Part shown: piece after piece, positions 40,589 to 50,912 of the stretch | Position numbering within the stretch: position 1 is the stretch's first letter | Layout: each line of letters opens with the position of its first letter | Source: Planococcus donghaensis | GTDB lineage: Bacteria > Bacillota > Bacilli > Bacillales_A > Planococcaceae | DNA length: 64,000 nucleotides | Assembly (NCBI RefSeq): GCF_001687665.2 | Contig: NZ_CP016543.2 | Span: 2,604,001 to 2,668,000 of the forward strand | Direction of reading: 5' to 3' | Notes under the pieces: model-generated | What the model was told of the DNA's origin: nothing | Databases searched by the model: none | What the model saw: only the letters and a program-made list of their open reading frames with translations | Position numbers and translations under genes: made by a program

Positions 40589-41707
40589 TTACAGTTTTGA
40601 AAAATACGTATGCAACGCTTCTACGATTCGCGCAGATGCTTTTCCATCTCCATAAGGATTAGATGCGTGAGACATTGCTTTATACGCAGCTTCGTCCGTT
40701 AACAATTCTTTCGCCAATCCATAGATCGTTTCTTCATCAGTACCAGCTAGCTTCAACGTTCCTGCACTAATGCCTTCAGGCCGTTCAGTCGTATCACGCA
40801 ACACCAAAACTGGTTTACCAAGCGATGGCGCTTCTTCTTGAATCCCACCAGAATCGGTCAAAATAAAGAATGAGCGAGCTGCAAAGTTGTGGAAATCCAA
40901 AACTTCGAGTGGTTCGATCAAGTGAATGCGTGAATCGCGACCTAATACTTCGTCTGCTACTTCACGAACAGCCGGGTTCATATGTACTGGATACACCACT
41001 TGAATATCGTCATGCTCTTCAATCAAGCGCTTAATCGCACGAAACATATTGCGCATCGGCTGACCTAGATTTTCACGTCGATGTGCGGTTAGCAAAATCA
41101 TCCGATCGCTCCCGATTTTCTCTAAAATTGGGTGCGAATACGTTTCACGTACTGTCGTTTGAAGAGCATCGATTGCTGTATTGCCCGTAACATAAATTGT
41201 TTCTGGTTTTTTGTTCTCATCAAGCAAGTTTTGAGCTGATTTTTCAGTTGGTGAAAAATGAATGTCTGCCATGACTCCCGTCAATTGACGGTTCATCTCC
41301 TCAGGAAACGGCGAGTATTTGTTATGCGTACGTAAACCCGCTTCTACGTGACCGACCGCTACTTGGTTGTAAAAAGCAGCAAGACTAGCGGCAAAAGTTG
41401 TCGTCGTATCGCCATGCACTAACACGATATCTGGCTTTGCTTCTTTCATGATCGTATCAAGGCCTTGCATTGCGCGCATCGTAACGTCAGTCAATGTTTG
41501 GCGATCTTTCATGATGTTCAGATCAAAGTCAGGCGTGATTTTGAATGTCTCTAATACTTGATCAAGCATTTCTCTATGCTGTGCGGTTACCGTTACAAGT
41601 GGTTCAATAGTTTCCGGATGTTTTTGAAGTTCTAAAACAAGCGGCGCCATTTTAATTGCTTCTGGTCGCGTACCAAATATCGTCATTACTTTCCACTTTT
41701 TCGTCAA
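40589..41707 (-). CDS. mnaA: UDP-N-acetylglucosamine 2-epimerase (non-hydrolysing)
   Basis: 372 aa, TTG start after a GGGG site. GT-B fold epimerase: VMTIFGTRPEAIKMAPLVLE at the N-terminus, LVHGDTTTTFAASLAAFYNQ, GHVEAGLRTHNKYSPFPEEM, and FILTDSGGIQEEAPSLGKPV. It converts UDP-GlcNAc to UDP-ManNAc for wall polymers (linkage unit of teichoic acid or SLH-binding secondary polymer). It lies between upp and the atp operon, as in related genomes. The SLH-rich region nearby makes a wall-polymer role sensible. Confidence 0.95.
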   Translation of the reverse strand: MTKKWKVMTIFGTRPEAIKMAPLVLELQKHPETIEPLVTVTAQHREMLDQVLETFKITPDFDLNIMKDRQTLTDVTMRAMQGLDTIMKEAKPDIVLVHGDTTTTFAASLAAFYNQVAVGHVEAGLRTHNKYSPFPEEMNRQLTGVMADIHFSPTEKSAQNLLDENKKPETIYVTGNTAIDALQTTVRETYSHPILEKIGSDRMILLTAHRRENLGQPMRNMFRAIKRLIEEHDDIQVVYPVHMNPAVREVADEVLGRDSRIHLIEPLEVLDFHNFAARSFFILTDSGGIQEEAPSLGKPVLVLRDTTERPEGISAGTLKLAGTDEETIYGLAKELLTDEAAYKAMSHASNPYGDGKASARIVEALHTYFSKL

Positions 41708-41726
41708 GCTGATTTACCCCGCTCTC

Positions 41727-42356
41727 TTACTTTGTTCCGAATAAACGGTCGCCAGCATCTCCAAGACCTGGGACAATATATCCTTTTTCATTTAATTTTT
41801 CATCTAAAGCCGCGATGAAGATGTCTACATCCGGATGCGCTTCTTGTAAAGCTTCTACGCCTTCAGGAGCTGCAATGATACACATAAAGCGAATTTTTAC
41901 AGCGCCTCGTTTTTTCATCGAGTTAACTGCTTCAATTGCAGATCCACCTGTAGCAAGCATTGGGTCAACAACGATGAATTCACGTTCTTGAACATCGGAA
42001 GGTAGTTTCAAGTAATATTCGACTGGTTGTAAAGTAACCGGGTCACGGTATAAACCGATATGGCCAACTTTAGCAGCTGGAATCAATTTCAAAATACCAT
42101 CTACCATACCAATTCCTGCACGCAAAATAGGAACTACCCCTAATTTTTTCCCTGCAAGAACATTTGATTTAGCCATTTGAACCGGTGTTTCCACATCGAT
42201 TTCTTGTAATGGCAAGTCACGTGTGATTTCAAATGCCATCAACGTAGCAATTTCATCTACCAATTCACGAAACTCTTTTGTACCTGTCGACTTATCACGG
42301 ATGTAAGTCACTTTATGCTGGATCAATGGATGATCAAAAACATATACTTTTCCCAC
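41727..42356 (-). CDS. upp: Uracil phosphoribosyltransferase
   Basis: 209 aa, GTG start after AAGGAG. PRPP-binding site [20 protein letters not shown] and uracil-site [18 protein letters not shown] are intact. It salvages uracil to UMP. The 20-base gap to mnaA suggests co-transcription. In B. subtilis it lies between glyA and the atp genes; here the large EAL gene is inserted between upp and glyA. Confidence 0.96.
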   Translation of the reverse strand: MGKVYVFDHPLIQHKVTYIRDKSTGTKEFRELVDEIATLMAFEITRDLPLQEIDVETPVQMAKSNVLAGKKLGVVPILRAGIGMVDGILKLIPAAKVGHIGLYRDPVTLQPVEYYLKLPSDVQEREFIVVDPMLATGGSAIEAVNSMKKRGAVKIRFMCIIAAPEGVEALQEAHPDVDIFIAALDEKLNEKGYIVPGLGDAGDRLFGTK

Positions 42357-42480
42357 GGCCTATCTCTCCTTTTCAAACATTATCTTAAATAGTATAACAG
42401 AAAATCTTTCGTTCAAGTTGTCAGTTTCTGCTTTGGGACTATTCAGTTATTTTCACCTATATAATTTTCAGCAAAATAAA

Positions 42481-42510
42481 AAGACCAGAGAATACACCTC
42501 TGGTCTTTAT
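42481..42510 (-). terminator. Terminator of the LOV-EAL gene
   Basis: AAGACCAGAG / CTCTGGTCTT stem with loop AATACAC, A and T runs on both sides, twelve bases after the stop. Confidence 0.9.
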
Positions 42511-42522
42511 CATTATTTCTTC

Positions 42523-44700
42523 TTATAGTAGAAAAGCTTCGTTCAATGGCATCGGTTTATAAAACAAATAACCTTGCCCTTCTTTACATCCGAGATACAA
42601 CAGGATCTTTCGTTCTTTTTCTGTCTCTATGCCTTCCGCAACTGCATGCATATTTAAATTATTCGCAAGTTGGATAATCGTTCGGATGATCGCCAAAGTT
42701 CCTGGCTCATCCATGTTCGAAATAAACGAACGATCAATTTTCAATTCTTCAATCGGCAACTTCTGGAGATAGCTCAGCGACGAATACCCTGTGCCAAAAT
42801 CATCAATAGATGCTGTAAAGCCACAATATTTTAAATGCTTGAAAACTTTATTGGCCGTTTCAATGTCTACAAAGCCAATTCGCTCTGTAATTTCTAATCG
42901 AATCCACTTTGGTTCAATTCCATACTCAGTTGTCATCTCTAGTAAGTTTGGAACAAAAGAATGATGAAAAAAATGATCAGCTGATATGTTAATGGCTACT
43001 TGACGCAACTTCAGACCTTGATCTACTCTTTTCTTCATCCATTCCAACACTTGCCTCAAAATACTTTTTTCCAACAATCGTATTTTCCCATTTTTTTCAG
43101 CAGCCGGAATAAAAATATCCGGAGGAATAACGCCTAAGTCTGGAGATGTCCAGCGCGCCAAAGCTTCAAAACTTAAAACTTCACCCGTTTTCAAATCGAC
43201 TTTGGGTTGTAGGTGAACGCCAATTTCATTGCGGTTTAATGCCGCCGTCAATTCATTAGCAACTCGCAAGTCTCTCATTAGAAACTCATCTAGCTCACTT
43301 TCAAAATAACAAATTGCTTCGCCTGTGCGCAGCTTCGCCTGGGACAAGGCACTGTCCGAGCAACGAATTAGCTCTTCCGAATTTTTTTGATGTGGCATTA
43401 CGATTGCGACGCCTATTTTCAAAGTTAAAAATAATTCCATGTCCCCCACTTGAATAGGGTCAGTAAATCCACGCATCAATTGTTCTAGGTATTCTGGTAT
43501 TTTAGTAAATGGCGTAATGCTATACAACGATAACGTAGAGTCTGAAAATCGTGCAATCAAATTATCCGAGGAATTTTGATGCAACGTTAATCGTCTTCCG
43601 ATTTCGTACATAAGTGTATCTCCAGCCCGATGGCCATACTGATCTACTACTTTTGTGTATTCATCTGTTGAAATAAAAGCGACAAAACCTTCTTTGCCTT
43701 TTTTCAGCAATTGATCAATTTCGTTTCTAAAGTAATTCCGATTAGGTAAATCTGTATCTCCGTCACTATAAGCGAGTCTTAAAATTTCCTCATGTTGGTG
43801 TGAATACTTGAGCGCCACGGAGACAATCGAAGCCACACTTTCCATGAATTTTAAATCTTGTTCACCAGGCGTTACTGGTGCTGGAAAATAAATTCCGAAC
43901 GTCCCGATAGTGACATTTTCTATATTCAAAATTGGAATTGACCAACTTGAAACCAACCCATATTTCCCTACTAAATCCTGATGATTTCTCCATAAATAAT
44001 CTGTGGTCATATCTTCAACTACTACCGGCTGCCCTTGGTAAAATGCAGCTCCACACGTACCTATATCTTCCTCTACTTTTAAACCAATAATCGCGTTTTC
44101 AAAGCTTTTGGGCATTGATTGAGTGGCGCCAACTGTGTATATTTTTTCTTCACTGTCAATTAACAGCACGGTACATTTTGCCCCATCAATAAAGAATAAT
44201 TCACACGTATGGCATATATTTTGCAAGATCGAACTAAGTTTGTGACCACTTTCAATTTTTTTATAGGTTTGCTTTTGAAGCTTAATTAAAGCTTCAGTAC
44301 GCTTGCGTTCGGTAATATCTCGTTGGAGCAACAACGTAAATTTCAGGTTTTTTTCTGGAAACGTTAACGGCTGGATAGATAATTCATTCCAAAAAGGTGT
44401 GCCGTTTTTCCGGTAATTGATGATTTCAAAAACTCCAGTTTCCCCTGAAGCGATGCACTCATGAATTTTTTCACCCGCTTTTCGAGATGTTTTCTCTCCA
44501 TGTAAAAAACGTCCATTACGTCCTAGTGTCTCTTCTTCACTATAGCCAATCATTTTAAAGAAGGCATCATTTGCATAGACAATGGGCTGATCTTCTATTT
44601 CCGAGTTGATGACTAAGAACGATGTATGAAATTTAACACCGAGACGGCGTAGCCACTCCATGATTACTTTGTTGTCATTCATTACCTCATGCGTGTGCAT
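42523..44700 (-). CDS. LOV(PAS)-GAF-GGDEF-EAL protein, probable c-di-GMP phosphodiesterase with cysteine-less LOV sensor
   Basis: 725 aa, ATG after GGGGG. Residues 25-130 align by eye with LOV domains such as YtvA: GRNGRFLHG in place of GRNCRFLQG, NYRKNGTPFWNELSI, and the final Gln in LLLQRDIT. The photoactive Cys is Gly63; flavin-contacting Asn62, Asn95, Asn105 and Gln126 remain, while the usual Gln is His67. A GAF domain covers about 150-297. GGDEF (about 310-460) is degenerate (RFSDST at the signature), so no cyclase activity is expected. EAL (about 480-725) keeps FEALARW, INISADHFF, LEITE, IDDFGTGYSS, LKIDRSFI and AEGIETE, so phosphodiesterase activity is likely. It has its own terminator and interrupts the upp-glyA linkage, suggesting insertion. 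Confidence 0.87.
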   Translation of the reverse strand: MHTHEVMNDNKVIMEWLRRLGVKFHTSFLVINSEIEDQPIVYANDAFFKMIGYSEEETLGRNGRFLHGEKTSRKAGEKIHECIASGETGVFEIINYRKNGTPFWNELSIQPLTFPEKNLKFTLLLQRDITERKRTEALIKLQKQTYKKIESGHKLSSILQNICHTCELFFIDGAKCTVLLIDSEEKIYTVGATQSMPKSFENAIIGLKVEEDIGTCGAAFYQGQPVVVEDMTTDYLWRNHQDLVGKYGLVSSWSIPILNIENVTIGTFGIYFPAPVTPGEQDLKFMESVASIVSVALKYSHQHEEILRLAYSDGDTDLPNRNYFRNEIDQLLKKGKEGFVAFISTDEYTKVVDQYGHRAGDTLMYEIGRRLTLHQNSSDNLIARFSDSTLSLYSITPFTKIPEYLEQLMRGFTDPIQVGDMELFLTLKIGVAIVMPHQKNSEELIRCSDSALSQAKLRTGEAICYFESELDEFLMRDLRVANELTAALNRNEIGVHLQPKVDLKTGEVLSFEALARWTSPDLGVIPPDIFIPAAEKNGKIRLLEKSILRQVLEWMKKRVDQGLKLRQVAINISADHFFHHSFVPNLLEMTTEYGIEPKWIRLEITERIGFVDIETANKVFKHLKYCGFTASIDDFGTGYSSLSYLQKLPIEELKIDRSFISNMDEPGTLAIIRTIIQLANNLNMHAVAEGIETEKERKILLYLGCKEGQGYLFYKPMPLNEAFLL

Positions 44701-44795
44701 ACGACGCGCCCCCTTTTAAAAATATGTATAGTCGGTTTTGGATGATTAGGTCCGCCTTTAATTTCTTGATGATGGTTCTATTATAGTATAAAAAT

Positions 44796-44826
44796 ACAGC
44801 TGCCAACATATATAATTGGCAGCTGT
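44796..44826 (-). terminator. Terminator of glyA
   Basis: CAGCTGCCAA / TTGGCAGCTG perfect stem around CATATATAA, ending in TATTTTTATAC on the minus strand. Confidence 0.9.
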
Positions 44827-44832
44827 GTGAAC

Positions 44833-46068
44833 TTATTTATATAACGGGTGCGCAGCAGTTAACTTTGCAACACGTTCTGCAGCTTCTTTTTTGCTATTTT
44901 CATCTTCTGGATTTTTCAGAAGCATTGCCATGATTGCAGCAATTTCTTTCATATCTTCTTCTTTAAATCCACGAGATGTAACGGCAGCAGTTCCTAGACG
45001 AATACCAGAAGTAACAAATGGACTTTCCGGATCGAAAGGAATGGTATTTTTATTTGTCGTAATACCAACTTCATCAAGAACATGTTCTGCAACTTTCCCC
45101 GTCAAGTTTAACGAGCGAAGGTCAAGCAACAGCAAGTGATTGTCTGTGCCGCCAGAGACGATATTTACACCTTCTGCGATTAGCTCTTTTGCCAATGCGT
45201 CAGCATTTTTCACGACTTGTTCAATATACGTTTTGAATTCTGGCTTTTGCGCTTCACCGAATGCAACAGCTTTTGCTGCAATTACGTGCATTAGCGGGCC
45301 GCCTTGAATTCCAGGGAAAATTGTTTTATCGATTTTTTTCGCAAATTCCTCTTTGCAGAGAATCAATCCACCGCGTGGGCCACGAAGCGTTTTATGCGTA
45401 GTCGATGTAACAAAATGAGCATGTGGAACTGGGTTTGGATGAGCACCAGTAGCAACTAGACCGGCGATATGAGCCATATCCACCATCAAATATGCACCGA
45501 CTTCATCAGCAATTTCACGGAATTTAGCAAAATCTAATTGACGAGAATATGCGCTTGCTCCAGCTACAACCATTTTTGGCTTATGTTCCAATGCCGCTTG
45601 ACGAACCGCCTCGTAATCAACCAATTGCTCTTCTTCAGTCACGCCATACTCAACGAAATTATATTGCATCCCACTAAAATTCACTTTACTACCATGCGTC
45701 AAATGTCCACCATGGTTCAAGTTCATTCCAAGAATCGTATCCCCTTTATCTAGAACTGCTGTATAAACAGCCATGTTGGCCTGTGATCCAGAATGGGGTT
45801 GAACGTTCGCATGTTCCGCACCAAAAATTTCTTTCAGACGGTCGCGAGCGATGTTTTCCACAACGTCTACATGTTCACAGCCTCCGTAATAGCGTTTGCC
45901 CGGATAGCCTTCTGCATATTTGTTTGTTAACACCGATCCTTGTGCATCCATTACCGCTTGTGAAACAAAGTTTTCCGAAGCGATCAATTCGATGTTCGCT
46001 TCCTGTCTTTCTTTCTCTGCATTCATCGCTTCATATACTGCTGGGTCTTGCGCCTTAATCAATTCCAT
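44833..46068 (-). CDS. glyA: Serine hydroxymethyltransferase
   Basis: 411 aa from the ATG at 46066-46068, after GGGAGGG; the longer frame to 46128 has no ribosome site and would overlap the upstream gene by 74 bases. PLP enzyme: Lys in [19 protein letters not shown], substrate region [18 protein letters not shown], cofactor region [13 protein letters not shown]. It interconverts serine and glycine with tetrahydrofolate. It overlaps ywlG by 14 bases. Confidence 0.97.
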   Translation of the reverse strand: MELIKAQDPAVYEAMNAEKERQEANIELIASENFVSQAVMDAQGSVLTNKYAEGYPGKRYYGGCEHVDVVENIARDRLKEIFGAEHANVQPHSGSQANMAVYTAVLDKGDTILGMNLNHGGHLTHGSKVNFSGMQYNFVEYGVTEEEQLVDYEAVRQAALEHKPKMVVAGASAYSRQLDFAKFREIADEVGAYLMVDMAHIAGLVATGAHPNPVPHAHFVTSTTHKTLRGPRGGLILCKEEFAKKIDKTIFPGIQGGPLMHVIAAKAVAFGEAQKPEFKTYIEQVVKNADALAKELIAEGVNIVSGGTDNHLLLLDLRSLNLTGKVAEHVLDEVGITTNKNTIPFDPESPFVTSGIRLGTAAVTSRGFKEEDMKEIAAIMAMLLKNPEDENSKKEAAERVAKLTAAHPLYK

Positions 46069-46639
46069 CCGTATATCCCTCCCGTGATTGAACAAGCTCA
46101 CGATTGTAGGTTGCACGTTCACCGCCAATTAGTTTCGGCCGTGTAGTTGCAGATGCTACGATCGCTTCACCTACTAGTTTAACAGAAGTACGCAAGGGAA
46201 CGGCAACTCTTTTTAAATGCATTCCGATCATTGTTTGTCCGATATCTATTCCCGCATGTGCCTGAATTTCTTCTACCACTACCGGATCGACCATATTGCT
46301 GAATGCATATGCACTCATTGAGCCGCCCGCTTTTGGTGCCGGAACAACAGAGACTGGCTCCCAGCCATATTTTTCAGCTGCTCGACGTTCGACTGTCAAA
46401 GCACGGTTAATGTGTTCACAACCTTGAAATGCTAAAAAAATATGGTGACGAGCTGCGAATTTTTCCAAAGGTTCAAACAAACTTTCTGCAATATCAAGTC
46501 CGCCGCCTGTTCCGATGCGTTTTCCTGCTACTTCTGATGTTGAACAGCCGACTACAAACACTTGGCCTTTCCTGAACTCGATCTGCTGCTCTAATTCGCT
46601 TAAAACCTCTTCAAGTTGCAACTGCCATAAAGTTTGCAT
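46055..46639 (-). CDS. ywlG: TIGR01440/YwlG family protein
   Basis: 194 aa. It contains [20 protein letters not shown] and [20 protein letters not shown], matching the YwlG (DUF436) family that lies between rpiB and glyA in Bacillales. Its function is unknown; the fold is reported as thioredoxin/CoA-transferase-like in some annotations, which I cannot confirm. Coupled to glyA by a short overlap. Confidence 0.88.
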   Translation of the reverse strand: MQTLWQLQLEEVLSELEQQIEFRKGQVFVVGCSTSEVAGKRIGTGGGLDIAESLFEPLEKFAARHHIFLAFQGCEHINRALTVERRAAEKYGWEPVSVVPAPKAGGSMSAYAFSNMVDPVVVEEIQAHAGIDIGQTMIGMHLKRVAVPLRTSVKLVGEAIVASATTRPKLIGGERATYNRELVQSREGYTDGID

Positions 46640-46651
46640 ATCGACTCCTCC

Positions 46652-47089
46652 TTATTTTTCGAGGTCCGTGATTTTTTGGATGCGTTTTTCGTGTCTGCCG
46701 CCTTCGAATTCTTCAGTCAACCAAGTTTGAGCTATTTCACGCGCAAGGCCAGGGCCAATAACACGCTCACCCATTGCTAAAATATTTGAATCATTATGTC
46801 CTCTTGTTGCTTTTGCGCTGAAGACATCATGAACAAGTGCACAACGAATTCCTTTGACTTTATTCGCAGAAATGGACATGCCAATACCTGTCCCACAAAT
46901 CAAAATCCCACGATCAAATTCTCCACTTGCTACGCGATCTGCAACCGGTGTTGCATAATCCGGATAGTCTACTGAATCGTCTGTATGTGGACCAAAATCC
47001 TGATATTCAATTCCGATTTCGTTCATTAAATTGACGATTTCTTTACGCAGATTATTGCCGCCGTGATCTGATGAGATTGCTACTTTCAT
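46652..47089 (-). CDS. rpiB: Ribose-5-phosphate isomerase B
   Basis: 145 aa from the ATG at 47087-47089, after AGAGGG; the start 42 bases earlier lacks a site. MKVAISSDHGGNNLRKEIV, catalytic Cys in GILICGTGIGMSISANK, and the HDVFSAKATRGHNDSNILAM block are RpiB hallmarks. It interconverts ribose-5-phosphate and ribulose-5-phosphate. RpiB/LacA/LacB ambiguity is resolved by the conserved position with ywlG and ywlE. Confidence 0.93.
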   Translation of the reverse strand: MKVAISSDHGGNNLRKEIVNLMNEIGIEYQDFGPHTDDSVDYPDYATPVADRVASGEFDRGILICGTGIGMSISANKVKGIRCALVHDVFSAKATRGHNDSNILAMGERVIGPGLAREIAQTWLTEEFEGGRHEKRIQKITDLEK

Positions 47090-47197
47090 AATAAACCCTC
47101 TTTTCTTGAAATCAAATTTATAGATCCGCAAAAGTGTTCTTGTCGAATTATGCCGAAACGCTTTTACGCTTTAAATCAATTCTACCATTTTCACACA

Positions 47198-47235
47198 AAA
47201 AAGACAGACAAGCCTCTCGGATTGTCTGTCTTTTC
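47198..47235 (-). terminator. Terminator after ywlE
   Basis: AAAAGACAGACAA / TTGTCTGTCTTTT stem with loop GCCTCTCGGA; it splits the ywlE and rpiB transcripts. Confidence 0.9.
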
Positions 47236-47237
47236 AT

Positions 47238-47669
47238 TCACGTGATTTTCATAATTAATTTGTCGATTAATAATTTTAATTCGTGAAATGTTTTTTCATA
47301 AAGTGTGATTGGTCCGCCGTAGGGATCCCTAACATCCTCTGTTGAATCAGCTGCAAATTCTTTTAACGTAAAAAGCTTTGTCGCTGTTTCAGGATACGCT
47401 TGCAATATCGCCATTTTATGCGAATTGGTCATCGTTAAGACCAGTTCTGCCCAGTCCAAATCTTCTTTATCTAATGGTTTTGAAGTATGACTAAATGAAA
47501 TTTGTTGTTGGCTTAATACTAACTGTGCGTTTTCAGAAAGAGGTGCTTCTCCTGCAAATATTCCTGCAGAACGAGCTTCTACTTCTTTCAGATTTTTAGT
47601 TGTCACAATGGCTTCGGCCATTGGGCTGCGACATGTATTACCTGTACAAACAAAAAGAATCTTCATCAT
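47238..47669 (-). CDS. ywlE: Low-molecular-weight protein phosphatase, YwlE protein-arginine-phosphatase type
   Basis: 143 aa. P-loop CTGNTCRSPMAEAI (CX5R) and general-acid Asp in VRDPYGGP. The Thr after Asn in CTGNTCRS is the residue that favours phosphoarginine in YwlE over phosphotyrosine. It should reverse McsB arginine phosphorylation marks. Position next to tsaC matches B. subtilis ywlE. Confidence 0.88.
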   Translation of the reverse strand: MMKILFVCTGNTCRSPMAEAIVTTKNLKEVEARSAGIFAGEAPLSENAQLVLSQQQISFSHTSKPLDKEDLDWAELVLTMTNSHKMAILQAYPETATKLFTLKEFAADSTEDVRDPYGGPITLYEKTFHELKLLIDKLIMKIT

Positions 47670-47687
47670 CTATCTCCCTTCACCCGA

Positions 47688-48680
47688 TTAACTAAACCAC
47701 TTATGATCTGCTGCTTTTTCAAGTCTGTTCATCAATGCGTCCTGATCTTGATCACTTGATTTCACTGGCGCTAATATTAAATCCGCATCAGTTAAATCAC
47801 ATTCTCGCAAACTGGCATATAAATTCTCCATGGATAACGGAAAATTAAAATCAGCAAGCGGATAATCCGTTTCACTAATAACAGCTACCCGCTTCCCTTT
47901 TTCTTGAACATATTGAATCGCTTTTTCGATCAAACCTTTTTCATCTTCAATCAAATACAAAGGTGCAGTTGGTGCATAATGCATATATTTCATCCCTGGT
48001 GATTTGGGCACATTATCTTTGTTTCCAGATGATGTGCGAACTGTTCCAATCACATGCTCGATTTGCTCTTTTGTTATTTTTCCAGGACGTAATATGACTG
48101 GCGGTTCACAAGTTGTATCCAAAACCGTTGACTCTATACCGATTTCTGTAGCCCCACCATCTAAAATTAGCGGAATTTTGCCATCCATGTCGTGACGTAC
48201 ATGATGCGCTAAGGTTGGACTTGGTTTTCCACTAGTATTTGCACTCGGTGCAGCTAAAGGTAACTGAACTTCTTGCAATAGCTTTAACGCTACAGGATGG
48301 TTTGGAACTCGCACTCCGACCGTTTGAAGATTTGCTGTTACATTGCTAGCAAACGTTTCTGGTTTGGCTTGCATAATCAATGTTAATGCACCGGGCCAAA
48401 AAGCATCCATACATTGTAACGCTTTTGCAGAAACTTCTTGCACATAATTTAATGCAGACTCTTTTGAATCCACATGAACTATTAAAGGATTATCTGCCGG
48501 ACGTCCTTTTGCTTCGAAAATTTTGCTAACTGCTTCAAAATTTGTTGCATCTGCTCCTAATCCGTAAACCGTTTCGGTTGGAAAAGCGACAACTTCACCT
48601 GATTTCAACATTTCCACAGCTTGTGCATAACTATTTTCTTCATCCACATTTTTATCCACAACAATCATTTCCGTTTTCAC
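47688..48680 (-). CDS. tsaC: L-threonylcarbamoyladenylate synthase (Sua5/YwlC)
   Basis: 330 aa from the GTG at 48678-48680, after AGGAG; the frame from 48725 has no site. YrdC domain at about 15-205 (AFPTETVYGLGADATNFEAV, KGRPADNPLIVHV, SANTSGKPSPTLAHHV) joined by a linker (PKSPGMKYMHYAPTAPLYLI) to a C-terminal Sua5 domain. It makes the intermediate for tRNA t6A37. It is separated from prmC by 90 bases, where B. subtilis has ywlA, spoIIR and ywlB. Confidence 0.94.
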   Translation of the reverse strand: MKTEMIVVDKNVDEENSYAQAVEMLKSGEVVAFPTETVYGLGADATNFEAVSKIFEAKGRPADNPLIVHVDSKESALNYVQEVSAKALQCMDAFWPGALTLIMQAKPETFASNVTANLQTVGVRVPNHPVALKLLQEVQLPLAAPSANTSGKPSPTLAHHVRHDMDGKIPLILDGGATEIGIESTVLDTTCEPPVILRPGKITKEQIEHVIGTVRTSSGNKDNVPKSPGMKYMHYAPTAPLYLIEDEKGLIEKAIQYVQEKGKRVAVISETDYPLADFNFPLSMENLYASLRECDLTDADLILAPVKSSDQDQDALMNRLEKAADHKWFS

Positions 48681-48769
48681 ACGAACAACTCCTATTTTTA
48701 AGGGTTTTTCAATCTTTACCCACATTTTGTGGATAAATATATGCGACTTGTGCGTAATTTGTGTATAAG

Positions 48770-49627
48770 TTACTCAATTACCGCAAAAACCATTCGGTCG
48801 TTTTTGTTGATATCTTTTTTACAATAGACGAAAGCATCGGGAAAAGCATCTTTTAACATTTTTTCAACTGCTACACCTTGTTGATAACCTATTTCAAAGC
48901 CAATTATTCCAGGTTTATTTAGCATTTTTGGAAATTGCTTTGCCATGTTTTCATATAGTGCTAACCCTTCATTATCTGCAAACAAGGCATTGTGCGGTTC
49001 AAAATCCCGAACACTATCTGATAATCCAGGCGCTTCGGCATGGGCAATGTAAGGGGGATTGGATAAAATAACGTCCCATTTTTGATTTTCAATCGGTTTT
49101 GTTAAATCTCCTAACCGAAAATCAATTAGAGCATTCAACTCTTCTGCATTTTGTTTTGCTGTTTGTAGCGCGGGCTTCGAAATATCTGTAGCAGTGACTT
49201 GGGCTTGTGGCAATTCACATTTCATCGTAATGGCGATTACACCACTTCCCGTGCCAATATCTGCAATTGCTAATTCTTTTTTTATCATATGGCGATCGAT
49301 CAATTGCAAAGTTTCTTCTATTAACTCTTCTGTTTCTGGTCTTGGAATTAATACATCTGCATTAACTTGAAAGGATCTGCCGTAAAATTCTTCGGTTCCT
49401 TTTATATGTTGCACTGGGATACCTTTTGCGTGTTTTTCTATAGTGTCCCAGAAATTCTTAAATTGCGCTTCAGTAATTTCATCACGCATCGCTCCGATTA
49501 AGCCAGAATACGAAAGGCCCAGTTCATGCTGAAGAAGAATACGTGCTGCTCCTTCTTCACGGCCGTGTTCCTGTAAAAAAGAAGAAGCCCTCTTCAGGGC
49601 CTCATAAACATACTTAAGCTTGGTCAT
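48770..49627 (-). CDS. prmC: Release-factor glutamine methyltransferase
   Basis: 285 aa from the ATG at 49625-49627, overlapping the prfA stop by 14 bases, with GGAAAG upstream. SAM-binding [15 protein letters not shown] and the NPPY catalytic motif ([15 protein letters not shown]) are intact. It methylates the GGQ glutamine of release factors. The direct coupling to prfA fits its substrate. Confidence 0.94.
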   Translation of the reverse strand: MTKLKYVYEALKRASSFLQEHGREEGAARILLQHELGLSYSGLIGAMRDEITEAQFKNFWDTIEKHAKGIPVQHIKGTEEFYGRSFQVNADVLIPRPETEELIEETLQLIDRHMIKKELAIADIGTGSGVIAITMKCELPQAQVTATDISKPALQTAKQNAEELNALIDFRLGDLTKPIENQKWDVILSNPPYIAHAEAPGLSDSVRDFEPHNALFADNEGLALYENMAKQFPKMLNKPGIIGFEIGYQQGVAVEKMLKDAFPDAFVYCKKDINKNDRMVFAVIE

Positions 49628-50693
49628 TATTGAGACTTTCCATACGCGCAGATTGTTCTTCAATAATTAATGCATCCACAATTTCATCCATTTTCCCTTG
49701 CAAAATCTGATCTAGTTTTTGAATCGTCAAGCCGATTCGGTGATCAGTTACACGGTTTTGAGGGAAATTATAAGTGCGGATTCGCTCAGAACGGTCACCT
49801 GTTCCAACAGCTGATTTACGAACTGCATCGTATTCAGCTTGAGCTTCTTGCTGGAATTTCTCATAAACACGCGCTCGCAATACTTTCATAGCGCTCGCTT
49901 TGTTTTTAATTTGTGATTTCTCATCTTGACACGTTACTACCGTATTCGTTGGAAGGTGAGTTAATCGGACAGCTGACATGGTCGTGTTTACCGATTGCCC
50001 ACCTGCTCCAGAAGATGCATACGTATCCGTGCGGATGTCGTTTTCATGAATATCCACTTCTACTTCTTCAACTTCTGGCAAACAAGCCACTGTAGCAGTT
50101 GACGTATGGATACGCCCACCGGATTCTGTTTCTGGAACTCGTTGCACACGGTGTGCACCGTTTTCGTATTTCATTTTTGAATATGCGCCTTTACCGGTAA
50201 TCATAAAGACGATTTCCTTGAATCCGCCAAGACCAGTCGGGTTGGAATCCATTACTTGAACTTTCCACCCGTTAGATTCAGCAAAGCGCGTGTACATGCG
50301 GTATAAATCTCCAGCGAACAAAGCCGCTTCGTCTCCACCTGCTGCTCCGCGAATTTCCATAATAACGTTTTTATCATCATTCGGATCTTTTGGGATCAAT
50401 AATTTGTGAAGACGTTCTTCTACAACAGAAACCTGTTGTTCTAGTTCATTAACTTCCTCTTTGACCATTTCACGCATATCGGCATCCATTTTCTCATCAA
50501 ACATTGCTTTCGCTTCAGCCAATTGAGTTGTTAAATCTTTATATTCACGGTATGCTTCAACCGTTTCTTGTAAGTCTGATTGTTCTTTAGAATAGTCACG
50601 TAGCTTGTTGGTATCACTGACGATATCTGGATCACTTAGCAATTCATTTAAACGGTCATACCGATCTTCTACTGATTGTAATCGATCAAACAT
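49614..50693 (-). CDS. prfA: Peptide chain release factor 1
   Basis: 359 aa from the ATG at 50691-50693, after GAGGTG. GGQ motif in [18 protein letters not shown] and the stop-codon recognition loop [16 protein letters not shown]. It terminates at UAA and UAG. A large palindromic element lies just upstream, between it and tdk. Confidence 0.97.
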   Translation of the reverse strand: MFDRLQSVEDRYDRLNELLSDPDIVSDTNKLRDYSKEQSDLQETVEAYREYKDLTTQLAEAKAMFDEKMDADMREMVKEEVNELEQQVSVVEERLHKLLIPKDPNDDKNVIMEIRGAAGGDEAALFAGDLYRMYTRFAESNGWKVQVMDSNPTGLGGFKEIVFMITGKGAYSKMKYENGAHRVQRVPETESGGRIHTSTATVACLPEVEEVEVDIHENDIRTDTYASSGAGGQSVNTTMSAVRLTHLPTNTVVTCQDEKSQIKNKASAMKVLRARVYEKFQQEAQAEYDAVRKSAVGTGDRSERIRTYNFPQNRVTDHRIGLTIQKLDQILQGKMDEIVDALIIEEQSARMESLNNDQA

Positions 50694-50735
50694 AGGTGTC
50701 ACCTCAAGTTCTAATTTTTGGTTATTGTTGTGATA

Positions 50736-50850
50736 TTCCGCAAACTAGCTCCGCTTTCCTGCGGGCTTGCACCGAACTAACTCGGGCTTTATGCCCGAGT
50801 GGATTTCGGTACTTCGCTATCCCGCGGGAGTCTCCGCCAGTTTGCTTCAT
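50736..50850. repeat. Cruciform-forming intergenic element between tdk and prfA
   Basis: About 110 bp of nested inverted repeats: outer GCAAACT/AGTTTGC, then CTGCGGG/CCCGCGGG, ACCGAA/TTCGGT, and a perfect inner hairpin ACTCGGGC-TTTAT-GCCCGAGT. The GCGGAGACTCCCGCGGGA text resembles a repeat that I recall as multi-copy in Bacillales. It is not followed by a T run, so it is not a simple terminator. Confidence 0.8.
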
Positions 50851-50912
50851 ATCTTAATAATTAAGTACTATTAAAAATTCCTGATAATTAGTAGAGAGTA
50901 AGTTTTTAGAAT

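Noticed and set aside
49614..50693. RF1 codon-recognition motif PET instead of PxT seen in E. coli as PAT
   Set aside because: PET still fits PxT and is normal in Bacillales RF1.
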